A DNA stretch of 64,000 bases. Source: Fimenecus sp045545735. GTDB lineage: Bacteria; Bacillota; Clostridia; Oscillospirales; Acutalibacteraceae. Made by a program: the position numbers and the translations under genes. The notes under the pieces are model-generated. The model was not told where the DNA came from, did no database searches, and saw only the letters and a program-made list of their open reading frames with translations. Of this stretch, positions 1 through 8,880 are shown in pieces (positions within the stretch are counted from its first letter, which is position 1; each line of letters begins with the position of its first letter). The stretch is taken from positions 186,001-250,000 of the forward strand of contig JAZQBM010000008.1 in assembly GCA_045545735.1 (NCBI GenBank), in the 5' to 3' direction.

Positions 1-1
1 T

Positions 2-1024
2 ATTGGTACTCGTTTCTCTGACTTTACAACTGCTTCAAAGTCACTTTTTAAAGATGACGTTAAGATGGTTACAATCAACACATCTCGTTTTGACGCATAT
101 AAACTTGATGCAGTTAAAATGGTAGCAGATGCTAAACTCGGTATTCTTGCTTTAGGCGATGAACTTCGCAAAGCAAACTATAAATCTGAATACACAACTG
201 AAATCGCAGACGCAAAAGCAGATTGGGACAAGGAAATGGAATTCCTTAGCAATTATAAGTATGACGAGAATTTCAAACCACTAATTTCTGCTCGTGACGA
301 AAAGACAATCCCTGAATTTGTTGAGAAAATCGGCGGTGTAATTACACAGACAGCGGCTCTTGCTATGATTAGAAAGTTAATCCCTGCAAATGCTCTTTGC
401 ACAGGTGCTGCAGGTTCACTCCCTGGTTGCTTGCAGAGAATGTGGACTTCAGACGAGCGTTATTCATACAATATGGAATACGGTTATTCTTGTATGGGTT
501 ATGAAATCGCAGGTGCATTAGGTAGCAAAATGGCTCATCCAGAATGCGAAAGCTACGCAATGTGCGGTGATGGTAGTTACTTAATGCTTCACTCTGAACT
601 TGTAACAAGTATTCAAGAAAACAAGAAAATCAATGTTCTTCTTTTCGATAACAGCGGATTTGGTTGTATTAACAATCTCCAGATGTCAAACGGTATCGGC
701 AATCTTGCTACTGAATTCCGTTATCGTGATGACAACGGCGACCTTTTAGGCGACCTTATTCCAATTGACTTTGCTATGGCTGCTGCGGCTTATGGTTGCA
801 AGACATACACAGCAAAAACAATGGAAGAATTAGAGTTCGCTCTTATTGATTCACAGAAACAGACAGTTTCAACACTTATTGACATTAAAGTACTTCCAAA
901 GTCAATGACTGACGGTTACGGTGCTTGGTGGCATACCGGTGTTCCATCTGTTTCAACTAATGAAAAAGTAAACAAAGCCTTCGCAGAGAAGGAAGAAAAT
1001 AAAAACAAAGCAAGGAGATATTAA
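2..1024 (+). CDS. iolD: 3D-trihydroxycyclohexane-1,2-dione hydrolase, C-terminal part
   Basis: The frame is open from base 2, so this is the 3' part of a gene whose start lies outside the window. The visible 340 residues are the C-terminal half of a thiamine-diphosphate enzyme: GDGSYLMLHSE followed about 28 residues later by the Asn of FDNSGFGCINN is the ThDP/Mg-binding motif. The family is IolD, which opens the ring of the diketo-inositol made by IolE. The order iolD-iolE-mmsA-iolG supports that over acetolactate synthase. The stop codon sits one base before the iolE start codon, so the two are co-transcribed and probably translationally coupled. An AAGGAGA-type ribosome site for iolE lies inside the 3' end. 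Cytoplasmic. Partial gene because of the window edge, not because of decay. Confidence 0.9.
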   Translation: MGTRFSDFTTASKSLFKDDVKMVTINTSRFDAYKLDAVKMVADAKLGILALGDELRKANYKSEYTTEIADAKADWDKEMEFLSNYKYDENFKPLISARDEKTIPEFVEKIGGVITQTAALAMIRKLIPANALCTGAAGSLPGCLQRMWTSDERYSYNMEYGYSCMGYEIAGALGSKMAHPECESYAMCGDGSYLMLHSELVTSIQENKKINVLLFDNSGFGCINNLQMSNGIGNLATEFRYRDDNGDLLGDLIPIDFAMAAAAYGCKTYTAKTMEELEFALIDSQKQTVSTLIDIKVLPKSMTDGYGAWWHTGVPSVSTNEKVNKAFAEKEENKNKARRY

Positions 1025-1025
1025 T

Positions 1026-1919
1026 ATGCTTGATAAGTCAAAAGTAAAACTCGGTATTGCACCTATCGCTTGGACAAATGACGATATGCCAGACCTTGGT
1101 GCAGAAAACACATTCGAACAGTGTATTTCTGAAATGGCACTTGCAGGTTTCACAGGTTGTGAAGTTGGTAACAAGTACCCAAGAGATACAAAAGTACTTA
1201 AAAAGGCACTTGAACTTCGCGGAATGCAGATTTGCAATGCTTGGTTCTCAAGTTTTCTTATTACAAAACCTTATGAAGAAGTTGAAAAAGACTTTATCGA
1301 GCACATCACATTCCTTAAAGAAATGGGTGCAAAAGTTGTCGGTATTTCTGAACAAGGTCACTCAATTCAAGGCACAGACCTTTCAATTTTTGATGACAAG
1401 TATGTTATGAATGACGAAGAATGGGATATGCTTTGCACAGGTATTAACAAACTTGGTAAAGTTGCAAAAGATATGGGTATCGCACTTTGCTTCCATCACC
1501 ATATGGGTACAGTTGTTCAGACTGCAGCAGAAATTGACAGAATGATGGAAAATACAGACCCTGAACTTTTTGGTCTTCTTTTTGACACAGGTCACCTTGC
1601 ATACTGCGGTGAAGACTATATGGCAGTTCTCAAAAAATATGCAAAGAGAATTCGTCACGTGCATCTTAAGGACATTCGTCCTGATGTTGTAGCAAAAGTT
1701 AAGGCAGAAAAAATGAGCTTCTTACAGGGCGTTCGTGCAGGAGCTTTCACAGTACCGGGCGACGGCGTAATCGACTTCAAACCTGTATTCGACGTTCTTG
1801 AAGAAACAGGCTACGAAGGTTATGTTCTTGTTGAAGCAGAACAGGACCCAGCTATCGCAAACCCATTCGAATATGCACTTAAGGCTCGCAAGTACATTAA
1901 TGAGGTTTCAGGATTATAA
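1026..1919 (+). CDS. iolE: Inosose dehydratase
   Basis: A 297-residue TIM-barrel protein of the AP endonuclease 2/xylose isomerase-like fold. IolE dehydrates scyllo-inosose to 3D-trihydroxycyclohexane-1,2-dione, the substrate of the upstream IolD. Visible marks are the N-terminal KLGIAPIAWTNDDMP typical of IolE, CFHHHMGTVVQ (metal-binding histidines), FDTGHLAYCG and RHVHLKDIR, then a C-terminal VEAEQDP. Length is normal for the family (about 300). ATG with AAGGAGATATTA just upstream fixes the start. It follows iolD by one base and precedes mmsA by 17 bases. Name rests on motifs plus context; substrate specificity is inferred. Confidence 0.9.
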   Translation: MLDKSKVKLGIAPIAWTNDDMPDLGAENTFEQCISEMALAGFTGCEVGNKYPRDTKVLKKALELRGMQICNAWFSSFLITKPYEEVEKDFIEHITFLKEMGAKVVGISEQGHSIQGTDLSIFDDKYVMNDEEWDMLCTGINKLGKVAKDMGIALCFHHHMGTVVQTAAEIDRMMENTDPELFGLLFDTGHLAYCGEDYMAVLKKYAKRIRHVHLKDIRPDVVAKVKAEKMSFLQGVRAGAFTVPGDGVIDFKPVFDVLEETGYEGYVLVEAEQDPAIANPFEYALKARKYINEVSGL

Positions 1920-1936
1920 TTAAGGAGAAAATAAAT

Positions 1937-3445
1937 ATGGCAGTAGAAAAATTACAATATTTTGTGAACGGTCAGTTCAAAGACTCAAAAACTGATGTTT
2001 GGTATGACCTTCACAATCCAAGCACAGGTGAAGTTGTAGGTCAAGCACCTTGCTGTACAAATGATGAAGTTCTCGAAGCAATCGAGGCTGCAAAGAAAGC
2101 ATATCCGGGCTGGAGAGCAACTCCTGCAATCAAGAGAGCACAAATTCTTTACAAAATCCGTGAACTTATCATTCGCGATATGGAAGAACTTACAATGTGC
2201 GTTGCTTGTGAAAACGGTAAAGTATGGGGCGAAGCAGAAGGTGACGTTCTTAAAGCAAAAGAAGGTACAGAACTTGCAACTCAGGTTCCATCTCTTATGA
2301 TGGGCGAAAGCCTTATGGACGCTTCAAATGGTTACGATACTGTTAAATATCGTGAGCCACTCGGCGTTTTTGCAGGTATTGTTCCTGTTAACTTCCCTGC
2401 AATGATTCCATTCGGTTGGATGGCTCCAACTTGTATTGCAACAGGTAATACAATGGTGCTTAAAGCAGCATCTCTTACACCAAAAACAGCAATGAAATTT
2501 GCTGCAATTTATAAAGAAGCAGGCGTTCCTGATGGTGTTATCAATGTTATCACTTGCTCAAGAAACGAAGTAAATACAATCCTTGACCACCCTGACGTTA
2601 AGGGTATCACATTTGTAGGTTCAACTCCTGTTGGTCTTAAAGTTTATTCTCGTGCAGCCGCTGCAGGCAAGCGTTGTCAGGCATTAACACAGGCTAAAAA
2701 CCACGCTCTTGTTATGTCAGACTGTGCACTCGAAAGAACAGTAGCAGGTGTTATTAACTCTGCTTACGGTTGTGCAGGTCAGCGTTGTATGGCACTCACT
2801 TGCTGTGTTGTTGAAGAAGCAATTGCAGACAAGTTTGTTGCAGAACTCGTTAAACAGGCAAAGAATATTAAAGTTGGTCCATCTTGGGAAAAAGATTCAA
2901 AACTCGGACCAATTACATATAAAAAGCATTACGAAGAAGTTCTCGCTGACATTCAGAAAGGTATCGACGAAGGTGCGGAACTTGTTCTTGACGGTCGTGA
3001 TGTTAAGGTTGAGGGCTACGAAAACGGTTACTTTATCGGACCTACAATCTTTGACAAGGTTACAGCTGATATGACAATCGGTGACGAAGAAGTATTTGGA
3101 CCTGTTCTTTGCATCAAGCGTTGTAAGAATTTTGAAGAAGGCCTTAAGATTATGAACGACAACCCATATGCAAACGGTTCAGTTATTTACACTCAAAGTG
3201 GTTACTTTGCACGTCAGTTTGCTCGCTACACAGATGGCGGTCAGGTTGGTATCAACGTTGGTATTCCTGTACCTGTTGGTTTCTTCCCATTCTCAGGTCA
3301 TAAGCAGTCATTCTTCGGCGATTTACACTGCTTAGGTAAGGATGCATACCGTTTCTACACAGAATCAAAAGCAGTTACTCAGCATTGGTTTGACGAAGAA
3401 GAAAAGACAAATATAGCCGTTAGCACATGGGACGGAACTATATAA
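1937..3445 (+). CDS. iolA: Methylmalonate/malonate-semialdehyde dehydrogenase (acylating)
   Basis: A 502-residue CoA-acylating aldehyde dehydrogenase of the MmsA/IolA family. In inositol breakdown it turns malonic semialdehyde into acetyl-CoA and CO2. Seen: Rossmann-type VGSTPVG, a catalytic Cys in GQRCMALTCC, EEVFGPVLC and the C-terminal FPFSGHKQSFFGDLH that is characteristic of MmsA and absent from ordinary aldehyde dehydrogenases. Length is normal (about 485-505). A TAAGGAGAAAATAA ribosome site precedes the ATG. It is third in the iol run; the 161-base gap before iolG holds a GC-richer insertion-like segment that interrupts otherwise tight spacing. High confidence in family; mmsA is an equally valid symbol. 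Confidence 0.9.
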   Translation: MAVEKLQYFVNGQFKDSKTDVWYDLHNPSTGEVVGQAPCCTNDEVLEAIEAAKKAYPGWRATPAIKRAQILYKIRELIIRDMEELTMCVACENGKVWGEAEGDVLKAKEGTELATQVPSLMMGESLMDASNGYDTVKYREPLGVFAGIVPVNFPAMIPFGWMAPTCIATGNTMVLKAASLTPKTAMKFAAIYKEAGVPDGVINVITCSRNEVNTILDHPDVKGITFVGSTPVGLKVYSRAAAAGKRCQALTQAKNHALVMSDCALERTVAGVINSAYGCAGQRCMALTCCVVEEAIADKFVAELVKQAKNIKVGPSWEKDSKLGPITYKKHYEEVLADIQKGIDEGAELVLDGRDVKVEGYENGYFIGPTIFDKVTADMTIGDEEVFGPVLCIKRCKNFEEGLKIMNDNPYANGSVIYTQSGYFARQFARYTDGGQVGINVGIPVPVGFFPFSGHKQSFFGDLHCLGKDAYRFYTESKAVTQHWFDEEEKTNIAVSTWDGTI

Positions 3446-3592
3446 TTTGTGTCTTTTTCTCGCAATACTTCGTGGCGTTCGGCTCGCGGTATACCTGATA
3501 CAGCTTCGCCTTCGCCACATTGTCTTACAAGAAAAATCCTACAAATTAATAAAAAACGCGTAGTGGCAGGCTTCCACGCCTGCAATAATAAA
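3446..3592. repeat. Small palindromic insertion-like spacer element
   Basis: The gap between mmsA and iolG is GC-richer than surrounding spacers. Bases 3446-3460 and 3530-3545 form an imperfect terminal inverted repeat (TTTGT plus TTTTTCT against AGAAAAA plus ACAAA), starting directly at the mmsA stop codon. A second hairpin, GCAGGC/GCCTGC at 3566-3583 with a 6-base loop, lies just before the iolG ribosome site. No protein can be supported here. It looks like a short non-autonomous repeat or a processed intercistronic RNA structure; copy number elsewhere in the genome cannot be seen. Confidence 0.4.
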
Positions 3593-3606
3593 AAGGAGAA
3601 ATTATT

Positions 3607-4614
3607 ATGCTTAAAATCGGTATTATCGGTGCAGGCCGTATTGGTAAAGTGCACCTTGAATCAATTTCATATCACGTTAAGGGTGCTGAAGTTGTTGCAA
3701 TCGCAGACCCATTTATGAATGACGAAACTCGTGCTTTCTGCGAAGGTTTTGGCGTAGAAAAAATCTACACAGATTATACAAAAATCATTGAAGACGCTGA
3801 CATTGATGCAGTTCTTGTTTGCTCATCAACTGATACTCACGCTCCAATTTCTATTGAAGCTATTAACGCAGGTAAACACGTATTCTGTGAAAAACCACTT
3901 GCAAATACAGTTGATAAAATTCTTGAAATTGCTGACGCTCTGAAATGCCATCCTGAATGCAAATTCCAAGTTGGTTTCAACCGCCGTTTTGACCACAACT
4001 TTGCAGCAGTTCGTAAAGCATATGATGAAGGCAAAATCGGTGAAGCACAAATTCTTAAAATCACATCTCGTGACCCACAGGCACCACCTGTTGGCTACTG
4101 TGCAGCAAGCATTTTCCTTGATATGACTATTCACGATTTTGATATGGCTTGCTTCCTTACAAACAGTGATGTTGAAGAACTTTATGTTTATGCGGATGCT
4201 CTTATTAACCCAAGTATTCGTGAATATGGCGATTTCGATACAGCAATCATCTCAATGAAAATGGCTAACGGTGCTCTTGCAGTTATCGACAATTCTCGTC
4301 AGGCAATGTACGGTTATGACCAAAGAGCAGAACTTTTCGGCTCAAAAGGTATGGTTGCAACTGCTAACGATACACTTTCAACTGCAGTTGTTTCAGATGC
4401 AAACGGTGTAACAGGCGAAAAACCACTCTATTTCTTCCTTGAAAGATATATGGGTAGTTTTGCAGAAGAAGTTAGACAGTTTGTTGACTGCTGTGTAAAC
4501 AACAAGGAAACTCCTGTTGGTATTCACGCAGGTCTTCAGTCAGTTAAGATTGCCCTTGCTGCTGAAAAATCAGCAAATGAAGGCAGACCTGTTAAACTTT
4601 CAGAAATTAACTAA
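3607..4614 (+). CDS. iolG: Inositol 2-dehydrogenase
   Basis: A 335-residue GFO/IDH/MocA-family NAD-dependent oxidoreductase. IolG oxidises myo-inositol to scyllo-inosose, the first step of the pathway whose later enzymes precede it. Visible: Rossmann GAGRIGKVH at residues 7-15, the EKPLA motif near 97 holding the catalytic Lys, GFNRRFD, and IHDFDMACF with the substrate-contacting His/Asp. Length is normal (about 335-345). A clear AAAAGGAGAAATT site precedes the ATG. It ends the iol run and is followed by a strong terminator. Specific substrate (myo-inositol against chiro-inositol or another sugar) is inferred from context. Confidence 0.88.
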   Translation: MLKIGIIGAGRIGKVHLESISYHVKGAEVVAIADPFMNDETRAFCEGFGVEKIYTDYTKIIEDADIDAVLVCSSTDTHAPISIEAINAGKHVFCEKPLANTVDKILEIADALKCHPECKFQVGFNRRFDHNFAAVRKAYDEGKIGEAQILKITSRDPQAPPVGYCAASIFLDMTIHDFDMACFLTNSDVEELYVYADALINPSIREYGDFDTAIISMKMANGALAVIDNSRQAMYGYDQRAELFGSKGMVATANDTLSTAVVSDANGVTGEKPLYFFLERYMGSFAEEVRQFVDCCVNNKETPVGIHAGLQSVKIALAAEKSANEGRPVKLSEIN

Positions 4615-4624
4615 AAAACAAATT

Positions 4625-4650
4625 GGGCGAGGTAACTCGCCCATATTTTT
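4625..4650 (+). terminator. Rho-independent terminator after iolG
   Basis: A 7-bp perfect stem GGGCGAG/CTCGCCC with a GTAA tetraloop, followed by ATATTTTT. It closes the iol transcription unit. Confidence 0.88.
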
Positions 4651-4665
4651 AAGGAATGATTTAAA

Positions 4666-5136
4666 ATGTCCATAGAAAAAGGTAGAGAATATTTTCGTCA
4701 ATTCGGTATGGAAGACAGAGTGCAGGAATTCGAGGTTTCAAGTGCAACTGTTGAACTTGCGGCACAGGCATTAGGCGTTGAGGGTGCAAGAATTGCAAAA
4801 ACTCTCTCATTTATGGTAGGGGAACAACCAATTTTAATCCTTATGGCAGGGGATGTTAAGGTTGACAACTCAAAATACAAGGGATTTTTCCACACAAAAG
4901 CAAAAATGATGTCACCTGACCAATTAGAAGAGTATGTAGGTCACCAAATCGGTGGCGTTTGTCCATTCGGTATTAAAGACGGAGTTGAGGTTTATCTTGA
5001 TACATCAATGAAACGTTTTGAAACTGTATTCCCAGCCGTTGGTGGCTCAAACAGTGCCATTGAACTCACAATACCCGAACTTGAAAAATATTCAAACTAT
5101 AAAGAGTGGATTGAAGTTTCAAAACCAATTGAATAA
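4666..5136 (+). CDS. YbaK/EbsC family Cys-tRNA(Pro) deacylase-like protein
   Basis: A 156-residue single-domain YbaK/EbsC protein. The family hydrolyses mischarged tRNAs in trans, classically Cys-tRNA(Pro), in the cytoplasm. The central ILILMAGDVKVDNSK segment carries the conserved Lys used by the family, and GGVCPFGIKDGVEVYLD is the typical second motif. Length matches stand-alone YbaK (about 155-160). The ATG follows a TTTAAGGAATGATTTAAA leader. It sits between two terminators, so it appears to be a single-gene unit, although its transcription may partly come through the iolG terminator. The exact mischarged substrate cannot be told from sequence. Confidence 0.85.
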   Translation: MSIEKGREYFRQFGMEDRVQEFEVSSATVELAAQALGVEGARIAKTLSFMVGEQPILILMAGDVKVDNSKYKGFFHTKAKMMSPDQLEEYVGHQIGGVCPFGIKDGVEVYLDTSMKRFETVFPAVGGSNSAIELTIPELEKYSNYKEWIEVSKPIE

Positions 5137-5146
5137 GTGCAAAATT

Positions 5147-5177
5147 AAAGGGCGATTTACGAATCACCCTTTTTTTA
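5147..5177 (+). terminator. Rho-independent terminator after ybaK-like gene
   Basis: AAAGGGCGATT pairs with AATCACCCTTT (one C/A mismatch) around a TACG loop, followed by eight T. Confidence 0.85.
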
Positions 5178-5225
5178 ATAGTTATATTGTCAAAAAAACG
5201 CCAATATATTTGTTGATTTCTCTCA

Positions 5226-5254
5226 TTTACTTAAATCCTAGAAAAGTCTATAAT
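5226..5254 (+). promoter_or_regulatory. Sigma-A-type promoter for the ATP-grasp operon
   Basis: TTTACT at 5226-5231 and a perfect TATAAT at 5249-5254 with 17-bp spacing, 41 bases before the first gene. Confidence 0.7.
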
Positions 5255-5294
5255 ATAATTGTATAATTTTATTTGAATTTCGGGAGTGAAAAAA

Positions 5295-6608
5295 TTGTAC
5301 GGACTTATAGAACATACCGATGAAATTAACCGACTTTTAGCACGATACGGCGTAAAGTTTGGAATTTACAAAAACAATGTATTCAATGAGCGACTTTTCC
5401 CATTTGATGCAGTACCGCGTATTATCTCAAAGGATGAGTTCCAATACCTTGAACGCGGGTTAAAACAGCGTGTCAAAGCACTAAATATATTCCTTAAAGA
5501 TATTTATACTAAAAAGCAGATTATCAAGGATAAAATTATTCCCGAAGAGTTTGTTTATGGTGCGGCAGGGTATATGATGGAGTGCGAGGGTGCAGTACCA
5601 CCTAAAGACGTTTTTAGTCACATTTCGGGTATCGATTTAGTGCAGGGTAATGATATGCGTTGGTATGTGCTTGAAGACAATCTTCGCATACCGTCAGGTG
5701 CGTCATACCCAATGATAGCACGTGAACTTTGTCGCAGAGCAAGTCCCGATACTTTCCGTGCAAATGGTGTTATTGATAACCGTAATTACGGTGATTTACT
5801 TCGCAATACTCTCGATTACGTAAATACAGGCGGAATTAATGTAGTGCTTACCCCAGGTCGATTTAACTCTGCATTCTTTGAACATTCATACTTGGCTGAA
5901 AAAACAGGTTCAGTATTTGCTATGCCACAGGATTTGTTTGTTGAGGGCAACGTACTTTATTACAGCGAGTATTCAGGCAAACGTCAGCGAGTAGGTGCGG
6001 TTTATCGCAGAATTGGTGACGATTTCATTGACCCTATGACTTTCCGTGCAGATTCACTTCTTGGTGTTCCTCATATTATGGACGCTTATAGGGCAGGTAA
6101 TGTGGCACTCGTCAATGCACCGGGTAACTCCGTCGCCGACGACAAGGGCATTTACTACTATGTGCCAGCAATGATTAAATATTATTTAGGCGAAGAGCCG
6201 ATACTTTCAAATGCACCTACATACTTGCCGTTCTACGAAGAAGATATGAAGTATGTACTCGAAAATGTGCATAAATTAGTAGTTAAAGATGTTGCAGAGT
6301 CAGGTGGCTATGGCGTTGTATTCGGTAACGAGTTGTCATTAGAACGTCTTTATGAGCTAAAAAAAGCAATCCAAAAAGAACCACGTAGATTCATAGCACA
6401 AGAAATTATTAAATTTAATGATTTAAAAGTAGTTGAACACGGAGTTGCAACAGAAAGAAAAGCAGATTTGCGTGCATTCGTGCTTATGGGTGAAGAACCT
6501 GTTGTATGGAAATCAGGTCTTACCCGATTTGCAAAAGATGCAAATTCATTTGTTGTAAATTCATCTCAGGGAGGAGGCTTTAAAGACACATGGGTATTAT
6601 CTCGATAA
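5295..6608 (+). CDS. Circularly permuted ATP-grasp protein
   Basis: A circularly permuted ATP-grasp ligase-like protein (DUF404/DUF407 type), about 437 residues. The family is predicted to form an amide bond using ATP, but a substrate is not established. Seen: GIDLVQGNDMRWYVLEDNLRIPSGASYP, the VEDNLR-type signature; VVLTPGRFNSAFFEH; and a C-terminal LVVKDVAESGGYGVVFG with ATP-binding Lys/Gly-rich loop. I prefer TTG at 5295: the GGGAGTGA ribosome site ends at 5289, and the in-frame GTG at 5286 lies inside that site. It overlaps the alpha-E gene by 19 bases and heads a four-gene operon. Family confident, function unknown. Confidence 0.82.
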   Translation: MYGLIEHTDEINRLLARYGVKFGIYKNNVFNERLFPFDAVPRIISKDEFQYLERGLKQRVKALNIFLKDIYTKKQIIKDKIIPEEFVYGAAGYMMECEGAVPPKDVFSHISGIDLVQGNDMRWYVLEDNLRIPSGASYPMIARELCRRASPDTFRANGVIDNRNYGDLLRNTLDYVNTGGINVVLTPGRFNSAFFEHSYLAEKTGSVFAMPQDLFVEGNVLYYSEYSGKRQRVGAVYRRIGDDFIDPMTFRADSLLGVPHIMDAYRAGNVALVNAPGNSVADDKGIYYYVPAMIKYYLGEEPILSNAPTYLPFYEEDMKYVLENVHKLVVKDVAESGGYGVVFGNELSLERLYELKKAIQKEPRRFIAQEIIKFNDLKVVEHGVATERKADLRAFVLMGEEPVVWKSGLTRFAKDANSFVVNSSQGGGFKDTWVLSR

Positions 6609-7276
6609 AATCAAGTGACAATCTTTTTTGGTTGGGAAGATATGTTGAACGTGTGTTCACAACTCTTAAAGCCTTTACTGAATGTTATGACATTATGATT
6701 GATATTAATGATGAAGAATACATAAATTTTTGTCGCAGATTGGGAATTGCAAATAACTACTCTTGCCGTCAGGAGTTTATTAGTTCATTTTTATTTGATG
6801 CTAATGACCCTGCGTCAATTTATTCTTCACTTCTTCACGCTTATGACAATGCAGTTGAAATGCGAAATGTAATTTCTTCCGATACTTTGTCATATCTTCA
6901 ACTTGCGGTTGATATTATGGAAAAAAGCAGTAGCAGTAATGCTCCACTTCTTAAAGTGCAAGAAGTTACTGACTGGATTTTTGCATTCTGGGGCAGTGCT
7001 GATGACAATATTGAGGCAGAGGCATCAAGAAATATTCTTAAATTCGGCAGAAGTATTGAACGTCTTGACCTTTATACCCGTCTTGACTATCCCGCGGAAT
7101 TGCTCAAAAAAGAGTTTTCAATAATGCTTAACCGACTTTATAAAGTGGGCATTGATTTCAATACTCATTCTATTGAGCGACTTACTCGTATGATTTTGGA
7201 AGAAGAGGACTATACTCCGTATAAATTCTCAATTCAGAACGAGTTGGCACAACTTTTCGTGACGGGAGTGATGTAA
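6590..7276 (+). CDS. Alpha-E domain protein
   Basis: A 228-residue mostly helical alpha-E (DUF403) protein. It begins with the family signature SSDNLFWLGRYVERV, which is nearly invariant in this group. Alpha-E proteins are found beside or fused to circularly permuted ATP-grasp proteins and transglutaminases and are presumed to work with them in making or modifying a peptide; no reaction is proven. The start ATG lies inside the end of the ATP-grasp gene after GGAGGAGG, and its stop is one base before the next ATG, so the three genes are tightly coupled. It is shorter than the roughly 310-residue average for the family, but both ends look intact. Confidence 0.82.
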   Translation: MGIISIKSSDNLFWLGRYVERVFTTLKAFTECYDIMIDINDEEYINFCRRLGIANNYSCRQEFISSFLFDANDPASIYSSLLHAYDNAVEMRNVISSDTLSYLQLAVDIMEKSSSSNAPLLKVQEVTDWIFAFWGSADDNIEAEASRNILKFGRSIERLDLYTRLDYPAELLKKEFSIMLNRLYKVGIDFNTHSIERLTRMILEEEDYTPYKFSIQNELAQLFVTGVM

Positions 7277-7277
7277 A

Positions 7278-8054
7278 ATGGCAGTTTTAGATTTTTCTTA
7301 CAATATGTCAATTAAATTCTCAATGCCCGTAATCAAGCATTGTTATACACTCCGTTGTATTCCATTAGAGTGTGAAAATCAGCACATTGAAGATATTAAA
7401 GTTACCGTTTTCCCCGAAAATGAACTTACTTATTCAAACGACGGATTTGGTAATATTCTTGTAACTGACCGAATTGTTACAATGCATAATGAATTTACCG
7501 TTGACGTTACGGGCACAGTAACAACGGGAGCCCATATTACTCCTGAAAATGACCTTAATCCTGTTTACAAATACCCTACAAAATTCACAAAATGCGGTGC
7601 AGAACTCAATAAAATGTTTGAGCGAATTCAAGTGGGCATCTCTGATGATGCAGTTGATACCGCTATGAAATTTACCCGTGCAATCCGTGCTAATATTGTG
7701 TATAAAGCAGGCTCAACAAGTGTTGTGACTACTGCCGAAGAAGCACTTTTAAATGGTGCGGGTGTGTGTCAGGACTATTCACATATACTTTTAGCACTTC
7801 TTCGTAAAGCCGAAATCCCTGCACGCTATGTGGTTGGTATGATGGTAGGCGAGGGGGAAACTCACGCGTGGGTTGAGGTGTATCATAACGGAGACTGGCA
7901 CGGTGTTGACCCTACAAACAATCGTCTTGCCGACGAAAATTATATTATTATCAGTCGCGGTCGCGATTTTGCCGATTGCGGAATTAATCGCGGACTTTTA
8001 ACAGGTGGCGGAATGCAGACGCAGACCGTATCATTAAAGGTAACTAAAAGATAG
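7278..8054 (+). CDS. Transglutaminase-like cysteine protease family protein
   Basis: A 258-residue transglutaminase-like protein. The catalytic triad is visible: Cys in GAGVCQDYSHI near residue 164, His in GETHAWVEV near 196, Asp in GVDPTNN near 211. The N-terminal beta-rich half matches the domain that usually precedes the core in this family. No signal peptide, so cytoplasmic. It is the third partner of the ATP-grasp/alpha-E/transglutaminase trio; in that setting a peptidase or peptide-ligating role is predicted, not shown. It starts one base after the alpha-E stop and is followed by a sugar-isomerase-like gene 9 bases on. Confidence 0.85.
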   Translation: MAVLDFSYNMSIKFSMPVIKHCYTLRCIPLECENQHIEDIKVTVFPENELTYSNDGFGNILVTDRIVTMHNEFTVDVTGTVTTGAHITPENDLNPVYKYPTKFTKCGAELNKMFERIQVGISDDAVDTAMKFTRAIRANIVYKAGSTSVVTTAEEALLNGAGVCQDYSHILLALLRKAEIPARYVVGMMVGEGETHAWVEVYHNGDWHGVDPTNNRLADENYIIISRGRDFADCGINRGLLTGGGMQTQTVSLKVTKR

Positions 8055-8063
8055 GAATTATTT

Positions 8064-8846
8064 ATGGACATAGGTTTATCATCTGCTTGTTTTTATCCTC
8101 TTGAAACCGAAAAATCCGTTGTAAGAGCGTGCGAAACAGGTGCAAAAACAATTGAAATTTTTATGAATGCCAATTCTGAATTTGAACCTGCATTTGTAAA
8201 GAATATGGCAGAAATCTGTAAATCAAATGGTGTGAAAGTGGCATCTGTGCATACAATGGGTTCATTTACTGAATCTTTTCATCTTTTTAGTTCATATAAA
8301 CGTAGGTTTTTTGAGGCGAAAGACACTTCTTTCAAACGTCATTTTGATGTTATGCACACACTTGGTGCAGAAATTCTTGTTATGCACTGCATTAAAAAAC
8401 CCGGTAGTATTTCTGATGAAGAATATTTTGAACGCTTCGGTGAGTTAATCCGTATGGGCAAGGCGGAAGGGCTTAAAATCTGCCAAGAAAATGTTGTGCA
8501 TTATCGTAGCGAAAGCCCTGATTTTCTCTTGCGTATGGGTGAATATATCGGCGACGAATTCAATATGGTTTTTGACATTAAACAGTCAATAAGAACAGGC
8601 GAAAATCCATTTGAGTTTGCTGAAAAATTGCATAAATATATTCGTCACATTCATATAAGTGACCATAATAGCGAAAAAGACTGCTTTGTACCTTGCAAAA
8701 ATGGTGATTTCGATTTCAAAAATTTCTTTGAACTTATGAAAAACTGTGGTTACAAGGGCGATTATATCATTGAACTTTACGAAAACGGCTTTGAAAGTGA
8801 CAAAGAACTCACTTTCGCTATGAATGAACTTAAAAAGTTGCTTTAA
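8064..8846 (+). CDS. Sugar phosphate isomerase/epimerase-like TIM-barrel protein
   Basis: A 260-residue protein of the xylose isomerase-like TIM-barrel/AP endonuclease 2 superfamily. Seen: an N-terminal LSSACFYPLETEKSV strand-loop, HCIKKPGS, KICQENVVHY with a metal-type Glu, VFDIKQSIRTG, and RHIHISDHN. These barrels usually bind a divalent metal and isomerise sugars or act as endonucleases; substrate cannot be read. Spacing of 9 bases to the transglutaminase gene puts it in the same operon, suggesting a link to the predicted peptide pathway or simple co-expression. Its stop is 77 bases before nrdR, which has its own promoter. Confidence 0.72.
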   Translation: MDIGLSSACFYPLETEKSVVRACETGAKTIEIFMNANSEFEPAFVKNMAEICKSNGVKVASVHTMGSFTESFHLFSSYKRRFFEAKDTSFKRHFDVMHTLGAEILVMHCIKKPGSISDEEYFERFGELIRMGKAEGLKICQENVVHYRSESPDFLLRMGEYIGDEFNMVFDIKQSIRTGENPFEFAEKLHKYIRHIHISDHNSEKDCFVPCKNGDFDFKNFFELMKNCGYKGDYIIELYENGFESDKELTFAMNELKKLL

Positions 8847-8850
8847 ACCC

Positions 8851-8880
8851 TTTACATTGTGCATTTAATTGTGATACAAT
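8851..8880 (+). promoter_or_regulatory. nrdR promoter
   Basis: TTTACA at 8851-8856 and TACAAT at 8875-8880 with 18-bp spacing, just upstream of nrdR and overlapped at its downstream end by an NrdR-box-like palindrome. Confidence 0.65.

Noticed and set aside
3449..3718. 89-residue frame across the mmsA-iolG spacer
   Set aside because: Starts in the palindromic segment and runs into iolG in another frame; no family likeness.
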